Source: CAYTYZ01 sp964448465
GTDB lineage: Bacteria > Patescibacteriota > Microgenomatia > UBA12405
DNA: 64,000 bases
Direction: 5' to 3'
Assembly (NCBI GenBank): GCA_964448465.1
Contig: CAYUVY010000003.1
Span: 12,388 to 76,387, forward strand
The notes below the pieces were generated by a model. The model did not search any database. It was not told where the DNA came from and was given only the letters and a program-made list of their open reading frames with translations. Below, piece after piece: positions 8,794-17,003 of the stretch. How positions within the stretch are numbered: the stretch's first letter is position 1; every line of letters starts with the position of its first letter. A program made the translations under genes and the position numbers.

Positions 8794-10404
8794 TTAAGTA
8801 TCGTATTTACTTAGCTTTTTTGCAATCAGGTTGATTAGCCAACGGCACTCGGAAATATTTAAAGCCCAGCCCAAAAGAAAATAGGTGGCTAAACCAAAAG
8901 TACTACTGCCAACAAAAACCCAGGCAACATTGATTGTTTTGGTAGTGTCAAGAATATAAACATCCAGTGCTCGCATAGTGGCCCACATACAGATGGCCAT
9001 AAGAATAGACACGGCAATCATCTTTAGACCACTCAGTAGAATGTGTTTCCAATTAAAATGGGACAAAAGAGAAATAAGAGCAAAAAGTAAACCAAACAAT
9101 TGAACTAATGAGCCTAGGGTAATACTTATAGCCAAACCAGTGATACCCAAAGAGGTGGACTGGCTAAACCAGGTGCTAGTGATAATGGTGGTAATTAGAG
9201 AAACCACTGCAATGTAAAGCGGAGTTCTTGTATTGTGTAGGGCATAAAACGCTCGACTGAGAATCTGGATAATTGCTTGGGCAAAAATTGTGGGGGTTAA
9301 AAAGGCTAGGGCTTCGGCAGTATCCAAGGTCGCCGCCCAAGGAAAGGATCTTGTTCCAAAAGCCAAACGAACGATAGCAACACGGTTAACTAAACATATT
9401 AAAGCAATGGGAGAAGCCAAAAAGGCGGTTTTTAAAATCGTGGAAGTAATAAGCTGTTGAAATTTGTCTAATTGGTTTCTAGCAACATTGTTGGAAAGCA
9501 TGGGTAAACTGGCTTGGCCGATGGTGGCACCAAAAATACGACTGGGCAAATAAACAACTTGCAAAGCTAAATTTAGTAGAGACAAAGAACCGGGTTTGAA
9601 TGTGCTGGCCCAAAAAAGAACCAGAGTGCTTTCGACCTCGGATAAGCCCAAGGACAGACTTCGAGGAAGCATAAGTTGAATTACCTTGCTAACTCCTGGT
9701 GCGTGCCAGTCTGGATTCCACTTAAACGAAAATCCTAGTTTACGAGCGGGGGGAATTTGTACCGCTAAATGCAAAATTGATCCCAAAACAGCGCCAAAAA
9801 CCACGCCTTGGATGCCCATGACGGGGGCTAAGAAGAAGATGGAAGCGATGATGGCCAAATTGTAAAGAATGGGACTAACGGAGGGAATTAAAAAGACTTG
9901 AAAGGTTTGGAGATAGCCGGTGAGAAAATTACTAACCAAAAAACAAATTTGGGCAAAAAGCAAGATACGAGTTAGCGGTACTAACAACTGGAGCTGGTCA
10001 GGGGTAAAGCCTGGAGTGATGGCCTTGGTTAAGGGATAGGCAAAAATATAGATAAAAAGCGAAAAAATACTAAAAACCAAAAGTAGGAGACTCATTACCG
10101 AGGAGGCTAATTGGTTGGCTTGCTTTTTGTCTTGGTGTAAAAGTTGCGAAAAGACAGGGATAAAAGAGGAGGTTAGCGCACCACTGACTAAAAGTCTAAA
10201 AATAAGGTCGGGTAGGCGGAAGGCGGCGTTGTAAACATCTAGTTGAGAAGCACAACAACTATAAAAATGGGAATACAGGAAGCGACTGCGCAGGAAACCC
10301 AACAAAGAGGATAGGCCAAAGGCAATAATTAAAGTTAGGCTGGCTGAGGCTAAACTGTGCTCTTTTTTGTTAGATATTTGTTGCCAGATTGTTTTGGGTG
10401 ACAT
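8794..10404 (-). CDS. murJ: Lipid II flippase MurJ (MviN)
   Basis: This 536-residue polytopic protein of the MOP/MurJ exporter family has about 14 hydrophobic helices. It has the conserved N-terminal region around GLSSLLGFLRSR and the typical DVYNAAFRLPDLIFRLL segment near residue 55, where an extracytoplasmic-facing Asp-Arg cluster lines the central cavity. It moves undecaprenyl-linked peptidoglycan precursor across the membrane, so the cell is expected to make a peptidoglycan wall. It heads the long minus-strand run that continues with the PilN and PilO genes. It is divergent from rpsT with 46 bases between them. Length is normal for the family. Confidence 0.92.
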   Translation of the reverse strand: MSPKTIWQQISNKKEHSLASASLTLIIAFGLSSLLGFLRSRFLYSHFYSCCASQLDVYNAAFRLPDLIFRLLVSGALTSSFIPVFSQLLHQDKKQANQLASSVMSLLLLVFSIFSLFIYIFAYPLTKAITPGFTPDQLQLLVPLTRILLFAQICFLVSNFLTGYLQTFQVFLIPSVSPILYNLAIIASIFFLAPVMGIQGVVFGAVLGSILHLAVQIPPARKLGFSFKWNPDWHAPGVSKVIQLMLPRSLSLGLSEVESTLVLFWASTFKPGSLSLLNLALQVVYLPSRIFGATIGQASLPMLSNNVARNQLDKFQQLITSTILKTAFLASPIALICLVNRVAIVRLAFGTRSFPWAATLDTAEALAFLTPTIFAQAIIQILSRAFYALHNTRTPLYIAVVSLITTIITSTWFSQSTSLGITGLAISITLGSLVQLFGLLFALISLLSHFNWKHILLSGLKMIAVSILMAICMWATMRALDVYILDTTKTINVAWVFVGSSTFGLATYFLLGWALNISECRWLINLIAKKLSKYDT

Positions 10405-10411
10405 TTGTTGG

Positions 10412-10440
10412 TTGATTTAAATGGATGCCTAGGATAGAAT
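10412..10440 (+). promoter_or_regulatory. rpsT promoter, leaderless type
   Basis: A -35-like TTGATT at 10412-10417 and a -10-like TAGAAT at 10435-10440 are separated by 17 bases. The rpsT ATG begins 10 bases after the -10, leaving almost no room for an untranslated leader. The same TTGATT-17 spacing recurs before the FMN-binding protein at 48276. Confidence 0.6.
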
Positions 10441-10450
10441 ACGATACTTT

Positions 10451-10747
10451 ATGCCTATAAGTCTATCTGCAAAACGAGCCCTGAGAAAATCTGTGGCAAA
10501 TTACCAAGTAAATCGCGCCTTTAAGGACGAATACAAAAAACTGGTCAAACAATATTTGGCCAAACCAGGACAAGAACTGTTGAACAAGGTTTTTTCTTCT
10601 TTGGATAAGGCAGTCAAGAGTCATGTGTTTCACAAAAATAAAAGTGCCAGACTCAAGTCACAACTAGCTAAGAAACTGAGTACGAAAGAAGTATCCACTA
10701 CTCCAGTTGCGAGGGTAAAGAAAACAAAAGTAGCAAAGAAAATGTAG
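10451..10747 (+). CDS. rpsT: Small ribosomal subunit protein bS20
   Basis: This 98-residue, strongly basic protein has the bS20 pattern: SAKRALRKS near the N-terminus, long amphipathic helices, and the conserved segment KNKSARLKSQLAKK at residues 63-76. It binds 16S rRNA early in small-subunit assembly. The C-terminal tail of about 20 residues (KEVSTTPVARVKKTKVAKK) is a lysine-rich extension beyond the usual core. It stands alone, divergent from murJ, behind a good promoter and followed by a small perfect hairpin. No Shine-Dalgarno sequence precedes the ATG. Confidence 0.93.
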   Translation: MPISLSAKRALRKSVANYQVNRAFKDEYKKLVKQYLAKPGQELLNKVFSSLDKAVKSHVFHKNKSARLKSQLAKKLSTKEVSTTPVARVKKTKVAKKM

Positions 10748-10749
10748 TT

Positions 10750-10766
10750 GACCCCACTGGGGTCAG
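10750..10766. other. Perfect 7-bp hairpin between rpsT and metG
   Basis: TGACCCC-ACT-GGGGTCA forms a 7-bp stem with a 3-base loop, 2 bases after the rpsT stop. No T-run follows, so it is not a standard intrinsic terminator. It may protect the rpsT mRNA 3' end or act as a weak or factor-assisted terminator. Confidence 0.45.
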
Positions 10767-10809
10767 ACCAGCGGCAACGCGAGGGTTTATATATTTGCTA
10801 GAATTCCTC

Positions 10810-12216
10810 ATGAAGAAGAAGTTTTTTATTACCACCCCAATTTATTACGTAAACGATATTCCCCATGTAGGCACGGCCTGCACAACGGTGATAGCGGATA
10901 TTATAGCCCGTTATCATAGACTAGCTGGAGAAGAAGTTTTTTTTCTAACTGGAACAGATGAGCATGGAGCCAAAATTGCCCAAAGTGCAAAAAATGTGGG
11001 TAAAACTCCGCAAGAATTTTGTGATGAGATTGCGCCAAAATTTGAAGAGAACTGGAAGAAATTAGATATTTCGCATGATTATTTTATTCGTACCACCAAC
11101 CAAGGCCACGAGAAAGTGGTCTCCGAGCTTATTTTAAAAATTAAAGAAAATGGCTATATTTACGAAGATACCTACAAAGGACTATATTGTGTGGGCTGTG
11201 AGGCTTTTAAGACTCCCGACGAGATAGTAGATGGTAAGTGTCCAGAGCACCCTAATCGAGAGCTAGAAAAATACGAGGAGAAAAATTATTTTTTGGCGCT
11301 GAGAAAAATAATTGGTGAACACCCAGAGGTGTTTGAAAAATTGACCTATGCTTATCCGGAGAACAAGCGAAAGGAAATGTTGATAAAGATAGCGGCGCTG
11401 GAGAGTGACGTGTCGATTTCCAGAGCCAACGTGGACTGGGGAATTCCAATTCCTTGGGATAAATCTCAAACTATCTATGTATGGTTTGATGCCTTAATAA
11501 ATTATTATAGTGCGACTCAATTTCTGGAGGATAAGGCAAAATTTTGGCCAGCAGATTTACACTTGGTAGGAAAAGGAATCAACTGGTTTCATAGTGTAAT
11601 TTGGCAAAGCATGTTGTTAGCAGCTGGCTTGCCTTTGCCCAAGAAAATATTTGCCCACAGTCATTTGAGTGTGGATGGTCAGAAGATGAGTAAAAGTTTG
11701 GGTAACGTGATATCTCCCGAAGAACTGGTGGCTAAATTTGGAGTGGAGGCCAGCCGTTTTCTAATTGCCAAGTCTTTTCCGGCAAACGATGATGGAGATA
11801 TTACCTGGGACCAGTTTGGTAAAACTTATAATTCAGATTTGGCAAATAATTTGGGGAACTTGGTTTCGCGTTTGTCTAAATTGGCAGAGGGTTTGGAAAT
11901 TAACTGCCAAGAGAGTTTGGAATTACTGCCAGAGTTTGGGCAGCTTTTGGATAACCAAGACCCAGGTGGTGCCATTGAATATGTTTTTAGAAAAGTAATT
12001 GATCCGGTTAACTTGTTACTAAACCAAGAGACGCCTTGGACCAAACCTTTTGAAGACGAATCCAGACAAGATGTTTTGAAAAAATGTATTAAAGAGGTGG
12101 TAAGGGCAGGATACAATTTGCAAGTAATTATGCCTAAAATTGGGGCAGAAATAATTGCAAGATTAGGATCGGGGAAAGTTGTCTTCAAAAAGGAAGGCCT
12201 GTTTCCAAGAATATGA
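10810..12216 (+). CDS. metG: Methionyl-tRNA synthetase
   Basis: This 468-residue class I synthetase charges tRNA-Met. The HIGH-type motif appears as PHVG near residue 19, the zinc-knuckle insert includes CVGC and a later CPEH, and the KMSKS loop is GQKMSKSLGN near 294. An anticodon-binding helical domain fills the C-terminal 130 residues. No C-terminal tRNA-binding (EMAP) domain is present, so it is a short form. The ATG at 10810 is preferred to an upstream TTG because a TAGAAT hexamer ends exactly 5 bases before it, the pattern seen at many genes here. The stop overlaps the tatD start by 4 bases. Confidence 0.95.
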   Translation: MKKKFFITTPIYYVNDIPHVGTACTTVIADIIARYHRLAGEEVFFLTGTDEHGAKIAQSAKNVGKTPQEFCDEIAPKFEENWKKLDISHDYFIRTTNQGHEKVVSELILKIKENGYIYEDTYKGLYCVGCEAFKTPDEIVDGKCPEHPNRELEKYEEKNYFLALRKIIGEHPEVFEKLTYAYPENKRKEMLIKIAALESDVSISRANVDWGIPIPWDKSQTIYVWFDALINYYSATQFLEDKAKFWPADLHLVGKGINWFHSVIWQSMLLAAGLPLPKKIFAHSHLSVDGQKMSKSLGNVISPEELVAKFGVEASRFLIAKSFPANDDGDITWDQFGKTYNSDLANNLGNLVSRLSKLAEGLEINCQESLELLPEFGQLLDNQDPGGAIEYVFRKVIDPVNLLLNQETPWTKPFEDESRQDVLKKCIKEVVRAGYNLQVIMPKIGAEIIARLGSGKVVFKKEGLFPRI

Positions 12217-12968
12217 TAGATACGCACGCACACTTAGTAGATCAGTTGAAGAGTAAATCAGTAGACCAGGTTGGACTGGGAAGTTTGGATTATATTGTCT
12301 TGGCGGGGACGGATTTGCAGGATTCAGAGGCGAATGTTAAGCTGGCCATGGAAAATCCGAGGATTAAGGCTTGTGTGGGCTTTCACCCGGAACAGGCGGA
12401 CAAGTTGAATAGTGAATCAGTAGATCAGTTGACTAGTTTAGTAAAAGAAAATAGAAAAGATATTGTTGCCATAGGTGAATGTGGGCTAGATGCGTTGGTT
12501 GCCGATGGCAACCAAGAAATAATTGATAAGCAATTAGTTAATTTTAAGGCTCAAATTGAATTAGCTCAGGAATTTGGACTACCGCTGGCGATTCATGCCA
12601 GGAAGATGAACGACGAGATAATCGAAATTTTGGGTAAATATCCAAATACAAAAGGGGTGTTTCATTGCTACACGGGTGGCAAGAAACGAGTACAAAAAGT
12701 ACTCAATTTGGGTGAGTGGTATTTTGGAATTGATGGAAATATAACCTATGAAGTTGGGTTGGAGGAAGTGGTCAAGGCCATACCGCAAGACAGATTGGTG
12801 GCAGAAACTGATTGTCCGTATTTGACGCCGGTCCCCTTTCGAGGAGAAGAAAATAAACCGGAATATGTGAAATATGTGTATGGGAAAATTGCCCAGATTT
12901 GGGGTAAAAGTGAAGAGGAAACAGAAAGCATTTTGGACGCGAATGCAAGACGGTTATTTATGCTTTAG
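12213..12968 (+). CDS. tatD: TatD-family metal-dependent deoxyribonuclease
   Basis: This 251-residue TIM-barrel hydrolase has the family's metal ligands in order: DTHAH at residues 3-7, GECGLD near 91, an IHAR histidine near 131, a FHCYTG histidine near 149, and ETDCPYL near 199. TatD enzymes are 3'-5' exonucleases acting in repair or DNA turnover. The gene overlaps the end of metG by 4 bases, a pairing seen widely in bacteria. Its last 11 bases overlap the stop end of the convergent 127-residue gene. Length is normal. Confidence 0.92.
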   Translation: MIDTHAHLVDQLKSKSVDQVGLGSLDYIVLAGTDLQDSEANVKLAMENPRIKACVGFHPEQADKLNSESVDQLTSLVKENRKDIVAIGECGLDALVADGNQEIIDKQLVNFKAQIELAQEFGLPLAIHARKMNDEIIEILGKYPNTKGVFHCYTGGKKRVQKVLNLGEWYFGIDGNITYEVGLEEVVKAIPQDRLVAETDCPYLTPVPFRGEENKPEYVKYVYGKIAQIWGKSEEETESILDANARRLFML

Positions 12969-13341
12969 GTTGGTAGGCAAAGGCAACAATTCTGTGGGCA
13001 ATCTCTTGGCCTCTTTGACCTGTTTGGGTAGAAGTACGAACGTCTATAGCTATTTGGTTTGGAAAAGATTTTGTTAATAATTGTCTACTAAATGTCATAC
13101 GACCCGGTGTGGAAATTTCAATCCACACATCTTCGATCTGTTGACCTGCACGAATAACTACGCCCTCAGATATTATTTCTAAACCATTGTTGATCGGAGA
13201 AATTTCCCCAAGTTCTCGAAATCGTGGTGATAGCTGCGAACCAACCTCTTGTGATCTTGCAATCACTTCAGCAAGTTTAGCTGTGGTAATCGGTTGGCCA
13301 TTTTTGCCCTCTTGTTCGACTGAGACAATTTTAAAGTTCAT
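12958..13341 (-). CDS. Uncharacterised 127-residue soluble protein
   Basis: I do not recognise this protein. It has no signal peptide, no membrane helix and no cysteine. The predicted pattern is mixed alpha/beta, with a glycine-poor N-terminal half and the phrase EDVWIEISTPGRMTFSR in the middle. A TATAAT hexamer ends 6 bases before the ATG (13348-13353) and overlaps the end of the upstream thioredoxin-like gene, so it can be transcribed alone. It may also be read through from folD. Its 3' end overlaps tatD by 11 bases. Confidence 0.6.
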   Translation of the reverse strand: MNFKIVSVEQEGKNGQPITTAKLAEVIARSQEVGSQLSPRFRELGEISPINNGLEIISEGVVIRAGQQIEDVWIEISTPGRMTFSRQLLTKSFPNQIAIDVRTSTQTGQRGQEIAHRIVAFAYQPKA

Positions 13342-13348
13342 GAAATAA

Positions 13349-13588
13349 TTATATATAATCAGTAAGAATTTTTTCTAGTTCTTTTGAGTCGGGGTATTGG
13401 TCTACTAGGACAATTTCATTGTTGATAGTAAGAATAGTTTGGCCGGTGGCGCCTTGGCTGTAGATTTTATTCATGTCTTTGGAATATTCCGGATCAAACT
13501 CGATTTGCAGACGTTTACAAACTTCTTTTAGGTCTTCGTATAACTTTTTACCTTTGGGGAGACCGCGGTCATAAAGTTTTATGCGCAT
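13349..13588 (-). CDS. Thioredoxin-fold protein lacking the active-site cysteines
   Basis: This 79-residue protein follows the small thioredoxin/glutaredoxin-like 'redox-active disulfide protein' pattern. Beta-1 is MRIKLYDRG, a helix begins PKGKKLYEDLKEV, a middle region is PEYSKDMNKIYSQGATGQTIL with the cis-Pro position changed, and beta-4 is NEIVLVDQYPDSKEL. Where family members carry CPKC, this one has L10-P11-K12-G13, so both catalytic cysteines are missing. The only cysteine is C24, inside a helix. It overlaps the end of folD by 20 bases. A role as a binding or scaffold domain is more likely than redox catalysis. Confidence 0.65.
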   Translation of the reverse strand: MRIKLYDRGLPKGKKLYEDLKEVCKRLQIEFDPEYSKDMNKIYSQGATGQTILTINNEIVLVDQYPDSKELEKILTDYI

Positions 13589-14369
13589 TTGTGATATTGT
13601 CTACCAAATCTAGTAAATTATCAAACAGTGAGATTATAGTCATGGGACCGACGCCTCCTGGGTTGGGGGTTAAAAAGCTTGCTTTGGGGGCAACGGTGGC
13701 AAAATCGACATCGCTGGGATAACCCACATCTATGACTACACACCCTGTTTTAATATGGTTACCAGTAATTAAGTTGGGTACACCGGTGGCTGAAATTAAA
13801 ATATCGGCATTTTGAGTAAAGGGTAGAATATCTTTGGTATGTTTATTGAGGACAGTAGCAATGGCACCATCTTGGGTAAATTGAGCTGAAAGTGGCAGGC
13901 CTACCAGTTTGGAATCGTTAATGATTATCGTATTTTTGCCGCGAACTGTGATTTGATAATGTTTTAACAAATTTAGAATGCCAGCTACGGCAGCAGGAAG
14001 ACAGCGGGAATTGGGAGTGAGACCATCGGCGTCTTTGGCAGGACTAATCGCTTCTAACACTTGGTCGCGATTGAGGTGTGCGGGCAAGGGTAATTGAACC
14101 ATTAGGCCATGAATGGAGGTATCTAGGTTGGCTTTTTGGATAAAATCGAGTAATTCGTTTTGCTTTATAGATTCGGAAAAATGATGAATTATTACGTCTA
14201 TACCTAACTCCAGACCTTTCTTTTGCTTTAAGGAGACATATTTTAAACTGGCGGGGTCCTCCCCTACCTGGACAATTACCAATTTGGGAACAAAATTTAG
14301 TTTTTGTACCCGAGAAATTAATTGATTTTGGATTTGAGATGCAAGTAGTTTGCCATCTAATAATTGCAT
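13569..14369 (-). CDS. folD: Bifunctional methylenetetrahydrofolate dehydrogenase / cyclohydrolase FolD
   Basis: This 266-residue enzyme interconverts methylene-, methenyl- and formyl-tetrahydrofolate in the cytosol. It shows the YVSLKQKK segment with the catalytic Lys near 52, the MVQLPLPAHL signature near 90, the ADGLTP motif, a Rossmann-type NAD(P) site starting at KNTIIINDSKLVGLP, and the C-terminal PNPGGVGPMT signature. The usual GRS of the cofactor site is replaced by NDS, which may alter cofactor preference. It lies 6 bases downstream of map. Slightly short for the family (about 280-300). Confidence 0.93.
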   Translation of the reverse strand: MQLLDGKLLASQIQNQLISRVQKLNFVPKLVIVQVGEDPASLKYVSLKQKKGLELGIDVIIHHFSESIKQNELLDFIQKANLDTSIHGLMVQLPLPAHLNRDQVLEAISPAKDADGLTPNSRCLPAAVAGILNLLKHYQITVRGKNTIIINDSKLVGLPLSAQFTQDGAIATVLNKHTKDILPFTQNADILISATGVPNLITGNHIKTGCVVIDVGYPSDVDFATVAPKASFLTPNPGGVGPMTIISLFDNLLDLVDNITNAHKTL

Positions 14370-14375
14370 AGGTTT

Positions 14376-15134
14376 TTAGAGTTGAGTAAGAATTTCGTGA
14401 CCTGTGGGGGTGATTAAAAGAGTATGTTCAAATTGAGCAGAAAGGGAACCGTCTTGGGTATAAATAGTCCAGCCATCGTTTTTGTCCAAAAAGATATTGG
14501 GGTTGGTAGAAGCATTGATCATGGGCTCGATAGTGAAAGTCATACCGGGTTGCAAAAGAATATCAGGATGGCCAATGTCGTAGTGGTAGACAAACAAATC
14601 TTCGTGAAACTGCACACCCACTCCGTGGCCTCCAAGCTCGCGAACGACACTAAAGCCTTGTTTTTTAACCATGGGTTCGATAATTTTGCCCACACAGTCA
14701 TTTAAGTATTTTTTGGGGGCGAGGGTGGCAATGGAGGCATAGAGAGCTTGGCGGGTGACTTGGATTAAATCTTGGGCTTGTTGGGAAATTGGACCTACGG
14801 CATAGGTAGCAGAAAGGTCGCCATAGTAGCCATTTAAGATGGTGGTGATGTCGATATTGAGAATATCGCCAGGCTTTAAAATATCCGTACTTTTGGGAAT
14901 ACCGTGGCAAACGACACTATTTAGGGAAGTACAAATACTTTTGGGGAAACCTTTGTAGTTTAAGGGAGCTGGAGTGGCCTTATTGTCGAGAATAAAATTG
15001 TGGACTTTGTCGTTGATACTTAGGGTAGAAACACCCTCGTGAACTAAAGTAGCAGAATAAGCCAAAGCTTGGGCAGCCAGTTTACAAGAGGCTCGAATAT
15101 CAGCAATTTGCTCGGGTGTTTTTAATTGATACAT
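14376..15134 (-). CDS. map: Type I methionine aminopeptidase
   Basis: This 252-residue enzyme removes the initiator methionine from new proteins. Metal ligands are visible in order: NIDITTILNGYYGD with two aspartates near 95-108, GHGVGVQFHE with a histidine near 170, TIEPMI with a glutamate near 204, and EHTLLIT with a glutamate near 237. There is no N-terminal zinc extension, so it is the minimal type Ia form. A TATAAT (15142-15147) ends 7 bases before the ATG. This hexamer overlaps the stop of the MFS gene, so map has its own promoter inside a dense gene run. Confidence 0.95.
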   Translation of the reverse strand: MYQLKTPEQIADIRASCKLAAQALAYSATLVHEGVSTLSINDKVHNFILDNKATPAPLNYKGFPKSICTSLNSVVCHGIPKSTDILKPGDILNIDITTILNGYYGDLSATYAVGPISQQAQDLIQVTRQALYASIATLAPKKYLNDCVGKIIEPMVKKQGFSVVRELGGHGVGVQFHEDLFVYHYDIGHPDILLQPGMTFTIEPMINASTNPNIFLDKNDGWTIYTQDGSLSAQFEHTLLITPTGHEILTQL

Positions 15135-15142
15135 TGGCCTTA

Positions 15143-16381
15143 TTATACCCTAGATACGGTAGAAGGCGCTTTTAGGCTGCGCAGGACTAGCCAGGCGCCA
15201 AGAATAGAAGCACTAGAGACAACTATGGGCAAACTATAGTGTAGATTCACTACCTGGCCACCGATGATGGGGGCCAAAAACATGGCCAGGGCAGTAACAG
15301 ACTGCCCAACACCCAAGATTTCACCTTGTTCTTTGGAATTAGCCATACCACTGACTATGGCAGTAAGATTGGGATTAGTTAGACCATTACTGATGGCGAT
15401 AAAAGGAGCAATTAAATAGATATACCAAGACTTTTCGGGAAAAATTTGCACCAGAATGGATATGGATAAAATAATTAAAGAATAACTTAAGATATTATGA
15501 GAAGAATAACGAGTAACTAGATAGCGAGTAATAAGGCCCTGAGTAATGGCAATCCAAATACCAATATAGCCAAAGAAACTGCCTATTTCAGATTGGCCAA
15601 ATTGATATTTTTGATAGAAAAATATTTGAATCATGTTGGTGTAAAAAGTAAAACCAAAAGTTGTCAAAAAACTAACGATAAAAATGGTGCGAATATTGGG
15701 GTTGGTAAAAGCAGTTTTTAAATTAAAAAAACCAGTGAGTAAGCTGGCTTGCTTGTCTACATTTTTTTCCGCTAAGGTTTCGGGAAAGTTTAAGAGCAAA
15801 ATCAAAATATTGATAAAACAGAGAATAGCCGCGGCCCAAAATGGAGTGGCGAAAGTAAACCAAGAGAGTATGCGAGGATCGGAAAGTTTGCCGCCAATAA
15901 ATGGTCCAATGATAAAACCAAGGCCAAAAGCCATACCCACTAGACCAAAGTTTTTGGCCTTAGATTTGGCATCTTTGGAGACATCAGAAATGGCGGACAT
16001 AGCCACAGAAATATTGCCACCGGTAAAGCCATCCAGAATCCGACTGGCAAAAAGTAAAAACAGGTTTTTATAGACAACACCCAGGGCAAACATGACGTAA
16101 CCAATTAATGTTCCAATTAAGCAGATAAGTAAGATTTTTTTACGACCATGTTTATCGGAATAAGTGCCAAGTAGTGGCGCACCAAAAAATTGAGCCAGGG
16201 GGAACATAGCGCCAATTAGACCGATAAGGACGTTGCGAGTGGCGTCAGAGGTGGCTAGGGGTAAAATTCCGTGAACAGAATCTTTAAAGAGAGGTACTAA
16301 AATAGGGATAATAATGCCCACACCCAAAAGGTCGATAAAGACAGTTAAGATGATGGCCAGGAGCGGCGACTTTTTTGGCAT
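15143..16381 (-). CDS. MFS transporter, TetA/multidrug-efflux type
   Basis: This 412-residue protein has 12 predicted helices. The N-terminal segment FIDLLGVGIIIPILVPLF and the loop 2-3 motif GTYSDKHGRKKILL are the classic MFS motif A of the TetA-like drug:proton antiporter group. A second motif around GFIIGPFIGG follows helix 5. It probably exports a small hydrophobic compound using the proton gradient; the substrate cannot be inferred. It lies between the HD-domain gene (23 bases upstream) and map (8 bases downstream). No regulator of the TetR or MarR type is nearby. Confidence 0.8.
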   Translation of the reverse strand: MPKKSPLLAIILTVFIDLLGVGIIIPILVPLFKDSVHGILPLATSDATRNVLIGLIGAMFPLAQFFGAPLLGTYSDKHGRKKILLICLIGTLIGYVMFALGVVYKNLFLLFASRILDGFTGGNISVAMSAISDVSKDAKSKAKNFGLVGMAFGLGFIIGPFIGGKLSDPRILSWFTFATPFWAAAILCFINILILLLNFPETLAEKNVDKQASLLTGFFNLKTAFTNPNIRTIFIVSFLTTFGFTFYTNMIQIFFYQKYQFGQSEIGSFFGYIGIWIAITQGLITRYLVTRYSSHNILSYSLIILSISILVQIFPEKSWYIYLIAPFIAISNGLTNPNLTAIVSGMANSKEQGEILGVGQSVTALAMFLAPIIGGQVVNLHYSLPIVVSSASILGAWLVLRSLKAPSTVSRV

Positions 16382-16404
16382 TTAGGAGTTTAGCACGAAA
16401 GAGC

Positions 16405-16998
16405 CTAGCGACGCTTGTGGGTCCAGAGGTTCTTCCACCAGTCTCCGGGGGAGACCTTGTAGACACCTTGAATCAAAATTCTAGCGGAATTTGTGAAGAG
16501 AAGATTATATTGATTATTATTTTGGGGCTTAGATCCTAGCCATAACTTGGCTTCTTGGTTACCCTGATGCGCATATTCATGTAGAGTTAATATTTCTTCC
16601 ATATTGTCGGCATCCTTGGCAATTTTAGATTCAAGAGACTCTCTTTTGGCGTACTCTTGGGTAAAAGATTGTAATTCTCTTTCTCCCGGTAAATCGTGGA
16701 TTTGGTCCGGGATAATTTCAGAGTCATAGGTTTTGACATATTTGCGATGGACCCAGTTTTGGTCGCCACTACGGGCCTCGGGGATATCGTGGAACATGGC
16801 CATAGTAGTGGCTTTGTAGGGGTCGGCTTTCTCCAGGTGGGCTAAAAGCCAAGCTAGCATAGCGACTCGAAAAGAATGACTGGCGATGTTGTCAGACAAG
16901 TCGCAGGTTAATAAAGATTGCATGTGGGCCCGCGGGATTTTGCGCAGAGAGCCTACTTCGAATAAAAAATTGGGGAGAGTATCGCTTTGTTTTTTCAT
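16405..16998 (-). CDS. HD-domain hydrolase, YfbR/HDDC2-like 5'-nucleotidase
   Basis: This 197-residue protein has the HD metal-site layout: HSFRVAMLAWLLAH near residue 37, the HD pair in AMFHDIPEARSGD near 68, and a downstream Asp near 125 (AKDADNMEE). The sequence HDIPEARSGD is characteristic of the YfbR/HDDC2 group, which dephosphorylates deoxynucleoside 5'-monophosphates. That would fit nucleotide salvage in a small-genome organism. It is followed 23 bases later by the MFS gene. Substrate is inferred from family only. Confidence 0.75.
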   Translation of the reverse strand: MKKQSDTLPNFLFEVGSLRKIPRAHMQSLLTCDLSDNIASHSFRVAMLAWLLAHLEKADPYKATTMAMFHDIPEARSGDQNWVHRKYVKTYDSEIIPDQIHDLPGERELQSFTQEYAKRESLESKIAKDADNMEEILTLHEYAHQGNQEAKLWLGSKPQNNNQYNLLFTNSARILIQGVYKVSPGDWWKNLWTHKRR

Positions 16999-17003
16999 TT
17001 TGT

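Noticed and set aside
11252..11469. Minus-strand frames inside metG
   Set aside because: metG is certain and no family-like sequence is present in the shadows.
12213..12216. UGA recoding (Gracilibacteria-type code)
   Set aside because: TGA ends metG and the GT28 gene at natural C-termini, and no in-frame TGA interrupts conserved domains.
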